The notes: a model not told the origin generated them from the letters alone. Numbered from the stretch's first letter, positions 46,153 through 56,138 are shown. The stretch: DNA of 64,000 nt from Paenibacillus alvei DSM 29 (GCF_000293805.1 NZ_AMBZ01000007.1:248001-312000); one strand, 5' to 3'. Numbers and translations are program-made.

Positions 46153-47664
46153 ATGTGGAATATGAGACAAGAAGCGGGTAATAAAATGGATTGGAATCCT
46201 AAGATTGAGAGGATGATTCATATGTGGAGATACCCTAATAATTGGATACCAACCAAACCGCTCGAGGAAATGGCCAATTCGGAATATGACGTTCTTATCG
46301 TCGGGAGTGGCGCAGGTGGAGGAGCAATGCTATATAGATTATGTGAATTATGGAAAAACCAAGGGGCAAAGAGAATTGGCATTCTTGAAAAAGGGGATAA
46401 ATTATTTCATTCGCATGCATTGAATATCCCTACTATGAATGTCGACCGCATGCGTGATCAGTTATGGCCCGATAATTCTACTCCTATTGGGGAGCGACTT
46501 CCGGAATTTTCGGGTGCCAGATTAACGTTTGCCCTTGGCGGGAGGACATTGTTTTGGAATGCTGCTTGTCCTCGTCCTGCAGAGTTTCAACTCCAATCCT
46601 GGCCTGTTCATCCAGTTGAATTGGATGTATATTTTAGGATTGCCGAGCGTGTATTGCATTGCACTACATCTTATGCCGATGGTTCTACCATGCAAAGGAT
46701 TCTCATGAATCGGCTTCTTGCAGGAGGTGTACTAGAAGCAACTGATATGCCGCTTGCCATTGATATGACAGGCCCGCGAATGGGGGAAATTCATTCGAAT
46801 GCATGGTTTAGTTCCATTCATTTTCTTGCATATGCCCTAAATAACAAACCTTATGATCTTGCAGTGAATGCCTATACGACCCGTGTACTCCTCGAAAATG
46901 GAAAAGCATCAGGCGTTCATGTAATGTCCCCAGATAAAAGAACGCATACCATTCGAGCAAAAAACGTTGTTATATCTGCAAGTACGTTGGAAACGCCGCG
47001 CATTTTGCTCAATTCGGGCATACAAGGAGCGGCAATCGGACGTTATTTAACCAACCATTCATTTGTATTGGGAACGGGTAAAATAAGCCGCAGGCAGTTC
47101 CCTGATAATATTGGCAACCTGGCAATATTAAAGCGTGAAACAAGAGAATCTCCGTATCAAATACAAATCTTAGGTCCCAATCAATTTTTTTCATACCAGC
47201 AATTTGAGGAAAAAGTGCTCCCCGATCAGGTGAGTGTCGTATATGCTGCTTTCGGTTTAGTCGAGTCAAGGCCAGAGAATCGAGTTTATTTAGACCCTAC
47301 TCTTCGAGACGAATACGGTGTGCCTTTGAACCAAGTTCATTTTTCATATAGCAACAAGGATTATACGGTAATCCATCAAATGCGTGATGGCATTATTCGA
47401 TCGGCGAATGCAATGGGAGTAACTTTAGATGGGGAGCCTGCCTTATTACCGCCAGGAAGCGATGTTCATGAATCTTGCACGTGTCGAATGGGAACTGACC
47501 CAGCTACCTCGGCAACGAATCGTATTGGAGAAATTCATGGAGTTCCCGGTCTCTATGTTGCTGATAACAGCGTAATACCCATTCTTGCTGCAGCGAATCC
47601 GACGAATTCTACAGTTGCTTTAGCAATACGAACAGCCGATCATATCGTACGTACTAGTACGTAA
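46153..47664 (+). CDS. GMC-family FAD oxidoreductase
   Basis: The 503-residue flavoprotein has the FAD Rossmann motif YDVLIVGSGAGGGAMLYRL, the GMC signature region (GARLTFALGGRTLFWNAACP), ASTLETPRILLNSG, and the C-terminal catalytic part VHESCTCRMG with ANPTNSTVALAI. It would oxidise an alcohol or sugar. The start is uncertain: in-frame ATGs at 46153, 46162 and 46186 all have weak ribosome sites. Position between an MhqR-type operator and wrbA suggests a role in aromatic or quinone stress, but that is inference. Confidence 0.87.
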   Translation: MWNMRQEAGNKMDWNPKIERMIHMWRYPNNWIPTKPLEEMANSEYDVLIVGSGAGGGAMLYRLCELWKNQGAKRIGILEKGDKLFHSHALNIPTMNVDRMRDQLWPDNSTPIGERLPEFSGARLTFALGGRTLFWNAACPRPAEFQLQSWPVHPVELDVYFRIAERVLHCTTSYADGSTMQRILMNRLLAGGVLEATDMPLAIDMTGPRMGEIHSNAWFSSIHFLAYALNNKPYDLAVNAYTTRVLLENGKASGVHVMSPDKRTHTIRAKNVVISASTLETPRILLNSGIQGAAIGRYLTNHSFVLGTGKISRRQFPDNIGNLAILKRETRESPYQIQILGPNQFFSYQQFEEKVLPDQVSVVYAAFGLVESRPENRVYLDPTLRDEYGVPLNQVHFSYSNKDYTVIHQMRDGIIRSANAMGVTLDGEPALLPPGSDVHESCTCRMGTDPATSATNRIGEIHGVPGLYVADNSVIPILAAANPTNSTVALAIRTADHIVRTST

Positions 47665-47774
47665 GGAGAGTATGAAACAGGAAGAAGTAGGTGAAACTTA
47701 TATTATGTTTGTTTTTTAGTTAAGTAATGATTCCGAATGAAGAAGATTTCGAATGAAGAATAGGAGATAGAGGG

Positions 47775-48383
47775 ATGTATCCGGTTAAACTGGCAATTAT
47801 CTTTTACAGCATGACAGGAACAAATTATCGTTTGGCTCAATGGGCTGCAGAAGGCGGAATGGAGCAGGGGGCGGAAGTGAGAGTTTTAAGAGTCCCAGAA
47901 TTGGCTTCTGAAGAAACAATACAAGAAAATCCCGCATGGAAAGAACATGTTGACCGTGTAAAGGATGTTCCCATAGTGAAACTTGATGATCTTGAATGGG
48001 CAGATGCCATTATTTTTAGCGTACCGACGCGTTACGGCACTATGCCCGGACAAATGAAACAATTTTTAGATGCAACCGGTAAGCTATGGTTCCATGGTAA
48101 GCTCACAAATAAGGTGGTTAGCGCGATGTCTTCAGCGCAAAATGCTCATGGTGGGCAAGAGCAAACCATTTTAGGTATCTATACCGCGATGTATCATTGG
48201 GGCGCCATTGTGGTTTCCCCAGGTTATACCGATGCCTCACTTTTTAAAGCCGGGGGAAACCCTTACGGAACAAGCGTAACCGTCCAAAATGGAAAAATGG
48301 TAGAGGACGTTCAGGCAGCGGTTAAATATCAAGCTAAGCGTACAGTAAACGTAGCAAAATGGATAGTAGCAGGCAACAGCTAG
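47775..48383 (+). CDS. wrbA: WrbA-type NAD(P)H:quinone oxidoreductase
   Basis: The 202-residue flavodoxin-like protein carries FYSMTGTNYRLAQ (FMN phosphate loop), SVPTRYGTMPGQMKQFLDATG and SAQNAHGGQEQTI, all hallmarks of WrbA, which reduces quinones by two electrons to avoid semiquinones. GGAGATAGAGGG precedes ATG 47775. It fits the quinone-stress group to its left. Confidence 0.92.
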   Translation: MYPVKLAIIFYSMTGTNYRLAQWAAEGGMEQGAEVRVLRVPELASEETIQENPAWKEHVDRVKDVPIVKLDDLEWADAIIFSVPTRYGTMPGQMKQFLDATGKLWFHGKLTNKVVSAMSSAQNAHGGQEQTILGIYTAMYHWGAIVVSPGYTDASLFKAGGNPYGTSVTVQNGKMVEDVQAAVKYQAKRTVNVAKWIVAGNS

Positions 48384-48403
48384 TTTGCTTGCTTTTTTGT
48401 TTT

Positions 48404-49024
48404 TCAGGATGCTGAAAAAGGAAAGAGATTGCCTTCCAATGAGAAGTAGGTTGTTCCACCGTCTGTGATTAATATAATCAATGCATCGCACTTTTCAGAC
48501 AGGCCTATTGCAGATAATTCCCGAATATCAGCTGCTCGATCCCAAAATATTTGTTCGGTTAAAGGCAAGGTGTTGGATGCGGAAACAAGCAAATCAGATT
48601 GAATGAGGACAGCTCCTTCTTGAAGCAAACTATCAGGTTGAAATATGGATTCTAATAATTGACTCGTAATTACAGCATTAATGGGTATTCCTCCTTGTAA
48701 AAAAGGCGCAACAGGATCGCCAGCCTCTATTACAATCAGAGCTCCTTGACGTTTTCGGCTAAGTTTGTGAATGGCAAGAGATAATTCAGTACTGCATTTC
48801 GTATACTTGGACAACAAACGATTAAGTAAGTAAGTTGATGCAGTCGTTTCCAATTCGAGCAGTTTTCTAGACAATTTTTGGACAATATCAATGATGCGAA
48901 TATCATTATGACTTAGAGTGGCTATATTTTGATTTACCTTTTTTTCGATTTCGGTTAGCTTTTCGTTGATTTCGATTCGGAGCTGCGAGAAATCATCATT
49001 CATTTTGTTTTTATTCATATTCAA
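48404..49024 (-). CDS. Degenerate CdaS-like DAC-domain protein, probably catalytically dead
   Basis: The 206-residue protein is a paralogue of the next upstream gene: two N-terminal helices, then a diadenylate cyclase domain (KRQGALIVIEAGD, LLQEGAVLIQ, AIGLSEKCDALIILIT). Both catalytic motifs are changed: DGA is EGA and RHR is REL. It should therefore not make c-di-AMP. The start is TTG 49024 (AGGAGT 6-7 bases upstream). It lies 20 bases after the intact cdaS and is surely co-transcribed, suggesting a partner or regulatory subunit in a mixed oligomer. Decay of a duplicate is the plain alternative. Confidence 0.82.
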   Translation of the reverse strand: MNMNKNKMNDDFSQLRIEINEKLTEIEKKVNQNIATLSHNDIRIIDIVQKLSRKLLELETTASTYLLNRLLSKYTKCSTELSLAIHKLSRKRQGALIVIEAGDPVAPFLQGGIPINAVITSQLLESIFQPDSLLQEGAVLIQSDLLVSASNTLPLTEQIFWDRAADIRELSAIGLSEKCDALIILITDGGTTYFSLEGNLFPFSAS

Positions 49025-49044
49025 TATTGCACTCCTAGAGAGGA

Positions 49045-49665
49045 TTAAGTTTGCTCGTCAGGGATTTCGAATCCATATAGTGAGCCGTTAAACGTGAATG
49101 ATTTTGCCCCCGTTTCCTCGGAAACGATGAAGGTTAGGGCATCTGTATTTTCGGATAAACCAATTGCTGCGCGGTGTCGGGTACCAAGCTTACTTTTGTA
49201 CTGTTTCCGGGTCAGCGGAAGCACATTTGCTGCTGAAACGATTGTATCATTCTGAATTAACACAGCGCCGTCATGCAATGGACTCCCTGTATGAAAAATG
49301 GAGACTAACAGCGTACTTGAGATTTTTGCAGATAGAGGAGTTCCTACGGTGATCCAATCTTGTATCTTATCTTCTCTTTCAACAATAATAAGGGCACCTT
49401 TACGTTGCTCGCTTAGCAGCTTGATGGCTTTGAAAATTTCCGTGCATTGACTTGTATAGGGAAGAAGCAGTCGATTCAAGTGATAGGCGGAAACCAATTT
49501 CCCCGTATCGGAACATACGTTAGAAAGCAACTTAAGATTTTTTAAAATGTCGATATCTTCTTGATCCATGGATTCCAGCATGCTTTTAATCTTAGTGGAC
49601 AGAAGTTGAAATTGACGGTTAACGTCAGATTGTTGCGGAGAATGCAAACCACACTTGTTTTCCAT
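49045..49665 (-). CDS. cdaS: CdaS-type diadenylate cyclase
   Basis: The 206-residue protein has an N-terminal two-helix YojJ-like region (about 15-65), known in B. subtilis CdaS to inhibit activity, and a DAC domain with intact HDGAVLIQ and RHRAAIGLSE. It condenses two ATP to c-di-AMP. CdaS is the sporulation/germination-linked enzyme of Bacillus, about 207 residues. ATG 49665 follows GGAGG by 7-8 bases; TTG 49671 is too close. It heads a two-gene operon with a degenerate copy of itself. Confidence 0.9.
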   Translation of the reverse strand: MENKCGLHSPQQSDVNRQFQLLSTKIKSMLESMDQEDIDILKNLKLLSNVCSDTGKLVSAYHLNRLLLPYTSQCTEIFKAIKLLSEQRKGALIIVEREDKIQDWITVGTPLSAKISSTLLVSIFHTGSPLHDGAVLIQNDTIVSAANVLPLTRKQYKSKLGTRHRAAIGLSENTDALTFIVSEETGAKSFTFNGSLYGFEIPDEQT

Positions 49666-49884
49666 AATCAACCTCCTTCATCGATCATATGGTTTCCATT
49701 CCAGTTTAAATTATGTGTATTTTTCAACTGCTTTAGTTTGCAATTTCGACGTTCACTACAAGAAACAGCCCTAACAGCCTTGAATAATTATCAATAACTG
49801 AGACTGATGAATTTATGGACTGTGAGACGGAAATATTATGTTTTGGAAGAACTTAATACAACATAAGAATGGAGATTTCACATT

Positions 49885-51494
49885 ATGGCTGAAAAAGGAC
49901 CTCCTCTATCCTCCATGACAAGTGGCGGAAAAAGTTCATTAACATTCTGGTCGGCAATTGTATTCACAGGCATTTTTTCTGTATGGGCGGTCGTTAATCC
50001 CGAAAATCTGACGAACACGTTATGGGGATGGGTATATCAGTATCACGGAACCTTTAGCTGGTTTACGATGATGATTCCACTTATTATTATCGGAATTTGC
50101 TTAGTGCTTGCCTTTAGCAAGTTTGGCAATGTCAAGCTAGGTAAGAAAGATGAAAAGCCGGAATTTAGCACTTTTTCATGGCTAGGAATGTTGTTCACTG
50201 CGGGAATTGGAGTAGGTCTAGTAAACTTTGGTGTCGCAGAGCCGCTTGTTCACTATTTGCAATCAGCCGGTGGCATTAGATCTGGGGCAGATGCGGTGGC
50301 CGCTGCTGAAAACGCGATGAAATATACGATGTTTATTTGGGGTTTGCCAGCATGGTCGATCTATACGATATCGGGATTAGTGATTGGCTATTTTGCTTAT
50401 TCACGTGGGGCTAAGTTTTTGCCAGGGACTCCGATTGCGGAAGGGTTTTCGGATAAAAGTGGGGCAAGCCACTAGCTAACATCACCAATATTTTGGCAGC
50501 CGGTGCATCCGCACTGACGATGGCAGCCTCGATTGGTCTTGGTGTATTCCAAGTTAAAAATGCGGTTTCCTCCGTTTTTGGCTATAACAATGAAGGCTTA
50601 GGCTATTCAGTATTCATTTTATTGGCGATTTTCGCAATCTATACGTTGGCTGCCGTATTGCCAATCGGCAAAGGCATGAAAATTTTGGGTGATATTAACG
50701 TTGTTGTTGCGGTCGCCATATTGGTTTACGTATTTGCATTAGGAAACTCACCGTTTCTAATGAACTTTATTGCACAAACGTTCAAAAATACGTTTCTTGG
50801 CGTCGTGCCGACTAGTCTTGAGACCTTGCCGTTTCTAAATAAAGGGTGGTTCTTCGATTGGCCGAATACGACTTTGATTTGGTGGATTTCGTGGACACCG
50901 TTCCTCGGTATATTTATTGCCCGCATCTCTAAAGGACGTACGATTCGGCAAATTATTGTTGGGGGCGTATTAGCGCCAGTGATGTTCCTCATTGTATGGT
51001 TCAGCGTATTTGGTGGCACAGGCTTCCTCAATGCGATTGTTGGCGATGGCTCAATTATTCAATATATTCAAGATCATCCTGACGACGTCTATTTATCATT
51101 CATTATGGTCTTGCAGAAGCTGCCGTTGTTCACACTCACTGGGATTGTGTTTATCGTGTTGATTCTTGTGTTCCTGTCAACGACTGCGACAAGTTCGATG
51201 ATCTCACTGAGTATAATTACAAGCAATGGACCAGAAAACGCGCCAGTAGTGCGCACCTTGATCTGGTCGGTCATAACCACGATGGTTGCCTTCGCCAACG
51301 TAGCTACAGGGACACTGAATGGAGTGCGGGCGATTGCAGTTTTCTTAGGTATTCCGTACATGTTTGTGTTCTTCTTGGCGATTTCCGGGTTGATTCGACA
51401 ATTGCGCCATGACGCGAGGCGTGAAGGATATGTAGATCCTCAGCATAAGCTGCAAAAGGAATCTGAACAGAGGTTAGGAAAGGAGTTAACTTAA
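49885..51494 (+). pseudogene. BCCT-family transporter (carnitine/choline/betaine type), frameshifted
   Basis: The first frame (49885-50475) opens with helices of a BCCT carrier (FSTFSWLGMLFTAGIGVGLV, NFGVAEPLVHY, YTMFIWGLPAWSIYTISGL); the second, from about 50478 to 51494, continues with LANITNILAAGASALTMAAS and the BCCT core NTTLIWWISWTPFLGIFIAR. One missing base in the G4 run at 50461-50464 accounts for the break; adding a G gives the expected GKPLANITN. The repaired protein is about 536 residues with 12 helices. Followed by a carnitine acyltransferase, it most likely imports carnitine or a related betaine. The break could be a sequencing error. Confidence 0.82.
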
Positions 51495-51495
51495 G

Positions 51496-51663
51496 ATGGA
51501 GACTACGAAAGTTCCTTTACCGTTGCCTGAATATGGAGTAGACCAAACATTGGCAGAGGGCACGCTATTGGGTAATATTGGGTTATTTGTGATAACGGTT
51601 GCCTTTTTAGCTGTGCTCGGTTGGATGGTTAAGCTAGCGCTCGAACCTAAACATGAGACATGA
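51496..51663 (+). CDS. 55-residue single-TM protein between BCCT transporter and carnitine acyltransferase
   Basis: METTKVPLPLPEYGVDQTL begins a short polar head, followed by one membrane helix (about residues 27-49, IGLFVITVAFLAVLGWMV) and a charged tail. AAAGGAG lies ten bases upstream, and it starts one base after the transporter stop. The layout recalls small accessory subunits of other carriers (for example MetS with MetP), so it may be a transporter subunit. That is inference from size, topology and position. Confidence 0.72.
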   Translation: METTKVPLPLPEYGVDQTLAEGTLLGNIGLFVITVAFLAVLGWMVKLALEPKHET

Positions 51664-51680
51664 GATAAGAGGAGATCGTT

Positions 51681-53480
51681 ATGAACAACACGAACAAGTA
51701 CACAACACAATTACGACCTCTTCTAAAAAAATTGCCCGTTCCAATGTTGCCAGACACACTAACGACTTTGCTGGAGTGGGCGGAACCGCTACTGACCGTA
51801 GAACAATTAAATGAGTTTAAGCATATTGTGCTGCGTTTTCAGCAAGATGAGGGACCGCTGTTGCAGCAACAGTTAGAGCAGCATGCAGAAGCTGGAGAAG
51901 ACAGTTGGCTCGCTCCGTGGTGGCTGCAGAGCTACTTAATGACAAGGGGCAACTTACAAAGCGAGACGAATATTGCGTTAACGATCCATCCGGATTATCA
52001 CGCTCATATGGGAGACAGAGCTCATAAGGCGGCGTTGTTGATTGAACGGGCGGTAAGCATCTATTTACAGCTAATTTCAGGTCGTTATCCAATGGAGGAG
52101 ACGGCTAAAGGTGCAGCTGTGGATATGAGCTACTATCGAAATATTTTCAAGAGCTGCCGCTTGCCAGCTCATGGGGAAGATGAGTTTTATGTAGGTGCAG
52201 ATACAGTGGAAAATAACTTCGTCGTTGTTATCCGCAACTCACACTTCTACAAATTAATGGTAACGGATGAGCAAGGTGCCGTTATTCCAGCGGCGCAATT
52301 AGAGGGTAACTTGCGCTATATCAATGTTCCCGAGGAGACTGTTTCTGTCGAAAGTGTAGCGGCGGCCAAGCGTGAACTGTCGGCGGATGTGTATGAACAG
52401 TTGCAGCAACATCCTGTGAATGCTCAGCATTTGCGTACGATTCATGATGCGATATTTGCGATCGGTTTTTCAGACGATGCAGTTGACAGCACAGCGGAAC
52501 AGTTGCACTGTGCGTTATTAGGTTGGAAAAATCAGTGGTTTGCGAAGACGATGCAGATACTTATCGATGCTAACGGTGCAATCCGTTTTAATTTTGAGCA
52601 TTCATCGATTGACGGTGTGCCAGTCCTGAATGTGGTAAATCAACTGTTTACACAACAAGATGGTACCCAGCAAGAAGAATCGATTTCTCATCAAGAGTGT
52701 AGCAGTGAGTTAGTTACAGCGCTGTGCTGGCAGCTAGATGAACGCGTGCAGTCGTTATTGGTGCAATGCAGTGAACAGGCTCAAGCGGAGTACGATAATC
52801 ATTATTTTGCCCACGTTAGTTTTGATCGTTTCGGTAAGTCTCTGATGAAGCGTGGCCAAGTAAGTCCTGATGCCTTCTTCCATATTGCCTTAGCATTAGC
52901 CCAATACGAGTCAACAGGGCAATTGCAAAGCGTATATGAACCGGTCGCTATGCGCCATTACTATCAAGGGAGAACCGAATGTGCCCGTTCCATAAGCAAC
53001 GAAAAGAAGCAATTTGTAGAAAGTTATATGCATGAATGTAAGCTAGGCGTAGATAAGGATTGGCAATCACGCCGGCAGCAACTGATAGACAGCTTTAAGC
53101 GCGCGGCAGCGGCGCATACTGAACGGATCAAAGCCTGCCAGCGCGGAGCTGGAATTGAGCGTCATTTGTTCGGCTTAAAGAGAATAAGCCAATTGAAGCA
53201 GGCCTCCCCAAGCCAATCCGACTATTTCTTTCAGTCGCAAGGGATGAAAGCTTTGACTGCAGACTTTATATCAACGACAAGCATACCTTATGAGATTATG
53301 GAATCATTTACTTTCGCGCCAGTAAATAGCGAAGGTTTCGGTCTGTACTACGGCATACTGAATGAGCGGATTGTCCTTGATATATCTGTCAAGAAAGCCA
53401 ATAAAGAAGCGGCCGATCAGTTGTTGCATAGTCTATGTACGAATTTGGAACGGTTGGCAGCTCTATTAGAATTAAGTTAG
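51681..53480 (+). CDS. Carnitine/choline O-acyltransferase family protein
   Basis: The 599-residue protein moves acyl groups between CoA and carnitine (or choline). Family features are the N-terminal LPVPMLPDTLTTLLEWAEPLL, PWWLQSYLMTRGNLQ, the catalytic His in FEHSSIDGVPVL (about 314), the late YEPVAMRHYYQGRTECARS (carnitine-binding and Thr/Ser region), and SFTFAPVNSEGFGLYYGI. It is normal length for carnitine acetyltransferase. Such enzymes are common in eukaryotes and uncommon in bacteria. It sits 17 bases after the small TM gene in a transporter operon. GAGGAGAT precedes ATG 51681. Confidence 0.9.
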   Translation: MNNTNKYTTQLRPLLKKLPVPMLPDTLTTLLEWAEPLLTVEQLNEFKHIVLRFQQDEGPLLQQQLEQHAEAGEDSWLAPWWLQSYLMTRGNLQSETNIALTIHPDYHAHMGDRAHKAALLIERAVSIYLQLISGRYPMEETAKGAAVDMSYYRNIFKSCRLPAHGEDEFYVGADTVENNFVVVIRNSHFYKLMVTDEQGAVIPAAQLEGNLRYINVPEETVSVESVAAAKRELSADVYEQLQQHPVNAQHLRTIHDAIFAIGFSDDAVDSTAEQLHCALLGWKNQWFAKTMQILIDANGAIRFNFEHSSIDGVPVLNVVNQLFTQQDGTQQEESISHQECSSELVTALCWQLDERVQSLLVQCSEQAQAEYDNHYFAHVSFDRFGKSLMKRGQVSPDAFFHIALALAQYESTGQLQSVYEPVAMRHYYQGRTECARSISNEKKQFVESYMHECKLGVDKDWQSRRQQLIDSFKRAAAAHTERIKACQRGAGIERHLFGLKRISQLKQASPSQSDYFFQSQGMKALTADFISTTSIPYEIMESFTFAPVNSEGFGLYYGILNERIVLDISVKKANKEAADQLLHSLCTNLERLAALLELS

Positions 53481-53516
53481 TTAAGGTTCGATTTTTCAAT
53501 ACAAAAAGGGGACTGT

Positions 53517-53545
53517 ACTCGGTATAAAATTACCGAGTTCTTTTT
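53517..53545 (+). terminator. Terminator after the acyltransferase operon
   Basis: ACTCGGTA (53517-53524) pairs with TACCGAGT (53531-53538), then TCTTTTTT. Confidence 0.75.
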
Positions 53546-53574
53546 TGAATAACTTAAGGATGGAGCCTCACGAG

Positions 53575-53827
53575 ATGCTAAATGCCATTTCATTTGAAAA
53601 AAACCGTCAAATGAGGTAGGTACATGTAACATAAACGAACTTTCATGTGTCAAGTATGAGCAAATAGAAGTTTGTATAGAATCGTTGACTGGAAAAAGAC
53701 GAAATTGCCTTATATCATGTGTTGGCAGGCATTTAGAAACGACACTAGATGACGAAATTAATAATGAATGCATCGGCATGGAAATGAGAAAAAATTCACA
53801 TAGTATTGGTGATTATGTAAGTAATTA
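53575..53827 (+). pseudogene. Possible small ORF with one missing base; otherwise gene-poor region
   Basis: ATG 53575 (GGATGGAG upstream) opens MLNAISFEKN and stops early. If the A7 run at 53597-53603 had eight A's, the frame would stay open for about 84 residues to a TAA at 53827. No family is recognised and the reading may be chance. From 53828 to the IS element at 54105 the sequence is AT-rich and I see no gene. Confidence 0.25.
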
Positions 53828-54104
53828 AAGTCGGTTGTTAATTGCATCATCAAATTATTATGGATCAGAAGCGATCAATGATACGATCTTATTTGGTGCC
53901 CGTAATATCTGATAACATCTATAAATCGAGAAATGCAATATACAGATTCGACGCTGATACGAGCATGTAAATTAGAAGAATCAATATGTACAAAGTATCG
54001 AATGAAAATGATTAGCAAGGAACAATCCAAAAATAATTCTGTGATCAGCGTGTAGTAATAAGTTTAAACAATAATAAGAACAATTAAATGAAATATCTAC
54101 TTAA

Positions 54105-55591
54105 AATCAATAGCGTTGCATAAAAGAATCCCACTGCAAATATTAAAGGAAAGATATTGTTGCAGATAAAATAATTTACAGTTTTCTTGCTTTCATATAA
54201 GCCAAAAAGTTAAGGGTTCTATGAAAGCAAGTAGCCGCGCCCATTTGGTAATATCTATCATTTCAAGGAACTATTTTCCTGAATCTTAGGTCTTTACGAC
54301 TTTCTGCCGACCTTTGGAAGTGCGAGCAGGCTTCCGAAAAACAGCTTCTCTGAACGTTTCCCAGGGCTGATACAGCATTGAGATAAGTAGTCGATGTAGA
54401 TCTAATAAGCTCTTCGTTGTACCAAGCTCCATTTTCATCAAGAGCTGAAGGCTATATGCGATCAAACAAATGAGGATCTGATTCCATACCGCGTTCTCTT
54501 GCTCTCCATAGAAACGCGTCAGCTTCAGATGCTGTTTAACCCAACGGAAGAATGTTTCTATCTTCCAACGATTGCGATACAGCTCACTGATCTCTTCTGC
54601 TGTTAAATCAAAGCGATTGCTAATGATGCGGATCAGCTTACCCTTTAAATCGGTCGTTTCTACAAGTCGCAATGCCTCTTCCATCTGTTTCTTTCCTTTA
54701 CCGATTCGAACCATTTGATCCCGATGGATCAAGGAGTTTTCGGCTACTGGAAATTCGGAGAGCGTCTCCACGACCGCGTTGTTCTTCAAACGAGTTACGA
54801 AAAAAATGCCTTCCCTGCAGTAATGATCATACTTCTTGTAATCGACATAGCCGCGATCGAACACATAGGTGGCTCCGGTTTCATCAATAAGAGCATCCAT
54901 TTGAGTACGATCCGCAGGCTTCGCAGGTGTAAGCACTGCCTTTTCTGGATAAACCGTGTCCGGATCGCAAAAGGTTACTCGCAAATGAAGTTTGACACCG
55001 GATTTTGTTTTTCGGTACGTTGCCCATTTGTATTTACTTAAACATAGGCTCATCGTCGTGGAATCTAGCAATTTTACTGTGCCGATTCGCCCTGAAGCAG
55101 GACGGCTGTGCTCGCTGATTTTCAAGACCAGATCCGCAAATATGCTTTGCAAAACCTCACTGGAAAGCTTGTTGTTTTTCCTTGATAGCTGTGAGGTGCT
55201 TATGGACGTAATTCCAAGTTCTTTCTGGAACGCTTCGTTACACTGCAATTCAGTAACGATAGTTCGTAAACAGTCTCGCTGCTGCAGCTGTGCATCCATA
55301 AAGATCAAGAGATAGGCCAGTGAATGCAGCTTTTTAACGTACTTATCTTCGCCGGTTTTATCCGTCCAATCTGAAATGATTTGTGCATTTAGTGGTGCGA
55401 CCCATTTACCAAATGATGAAAGTAGTGTATCCTTGTCCATGTACGATCTCCTATGATTAGGGATTTGGACAGGACTACCTGCTCCCCTAATTATGGAGAT
55501 TTTTTCTTTGAATGGACGTCGATAATTTAACATTTTTAGTACAATTTAGAATTTGTAATTAGGTCTGAAATTTAATGCAACGCTATTGATT
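54105..55591. mobile_element. IS4-family insertion sequence
   Basis: A 17-bp perfect inverted repeat, AATCAATAGCGTTGCAT at 54105-54121 and its complement at 55575-55591, encloses a complete transposase, giving an element of about 1487 bp. No clear target duplication is seen at the outer edges. The right end abuts a truncated response-regulator gene; the missing part of that gene is not found left of the element, so the insertion was accompanied by or followed by a deletion. The 180 bases inside the left end (54122-54285) are non-coding. Confidence 0.85.
54286..55440 (-). CDS. IS4-family DDE transposase
   Basis: About 384 residues from ATG 55440 (AGGAGAT upstream). DDE residues are seen in LLDSTTMSL (first Asp), TYVFDRGYVDY (second Asp) and the Y-(2)-R-(3)-E-(6)-K-type signature around LYRNRWKIETFFRWVKQHL (Glu), typical of IS4. 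The open frame extends upstream to 55533 without a better start. The gene appears intact, so the element may be mobile. Confidence 0.92.
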   Translation of the reverse strand: MDKDTLLSSFGKWVAPLNAQIISDWTDKTGEDKYVKKLHSLAYLLIFMDAQLQQRDCLRTIVTELQCNEAFQKELGITSISTSQLSRKNNKLSSEVLQSIFADLVLKISEHSRPASGRIGTVKLLDSTTMSLCLSKYKWATYRKTKSGVKLHLRVTFCDPDTVYPEKAVLTPAKPADRTQMDALIDETGATYVFDRGYVDYKKYDHYCREGIFFVTRLKNNAVVETLSEFPVAENSLIHRDQMVRIGKGKKQMEEALRLVETTDLKGKLIRIISNRFDLTAEEISELYRNRWKIETFFRWVKQHLKLTRFYGEQENAVWNQILICLIAYSLQLLMKMELGTTKSLLDLHRLLISMLYQPWETFREAVFRKPARTSKGRQKVVKT

Positions 55592-56138
55592 GGATATATA
55601 TATTCCTGACGTGGAAAGGATGAATCTGTTATGGGAGCTTCGCCAGTCCTGTCATGATGCTGATATCATTATCGTCTCGGCGGAGAAGGATGCCAAGGCG
55701 GTTCAGGAAGCGCTTCGCGCCGGGGTGTTCGATTATATTGTCAAGCCGGTAGACGAGGAGCGCTTCAGCCTTACCTTGGCAGAATATAAGGAATATCGGA
55801 GCATGATGCGCTCCACCAAAGAAATGAAGCAGAGTGATATCGACGCTTTGTTCGGCTTGCATCGCGTGTTGAGTTCCGTCCGGGCGGATGCGGCTCTCCC
55901 GAAGGGGATTGATTCTATCACACTAGAAAAGATTTACTGCGTTTTCACGCAGCAAGTGATCGGGGGAATTACGGCTGTTGAATTAAGCGCCGAGCTTGGC
56001 ATTAGCCGATCAACGGCGCGGCGTTATTTAGAATATTTAGTATCCTTGAAGAGAGTACGGACGATGCTTATCTATGGCACGGTGGGAAGACCGGAACGCA
56101 GATACATCCTTTGTGAAACTTATGAACAAAATCGATAA
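55590..56138 (+). pseudogene. citT: CitT/DcuR-type response regulator truncated by the IS element
   Basis: The frame begins at the IS edge with LDIYIPDVERMN, the receiver's phospho-Asp segment, and continues through ITVSAE-type and FDYIVKPVDEERF motifs to a C-terminal helix-turn-helix (AVELSAELGISRSTARRYLEYL). The first 50 or so residues, including the acidic pair, are missing. It belongs to the CitB/DcuR/MalR family, and the citrate-type transporter follows, so it was probably CitT. A partner kinase gene is absent. Without the receiver start it is unlikely to be controlled by phosphorylation. Confidence 0.8.

Noticed and set aside
47735..47765. Short direct repeat before wrbA (CGAATGAAGAA twice)
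   Set aside because: Too short and AT/GA-rich to separate from chance.
54090..55605. Target-site duplication of the IS element
   Set aside because: The bases outside the two inverted repeats do not match at any plausible length.
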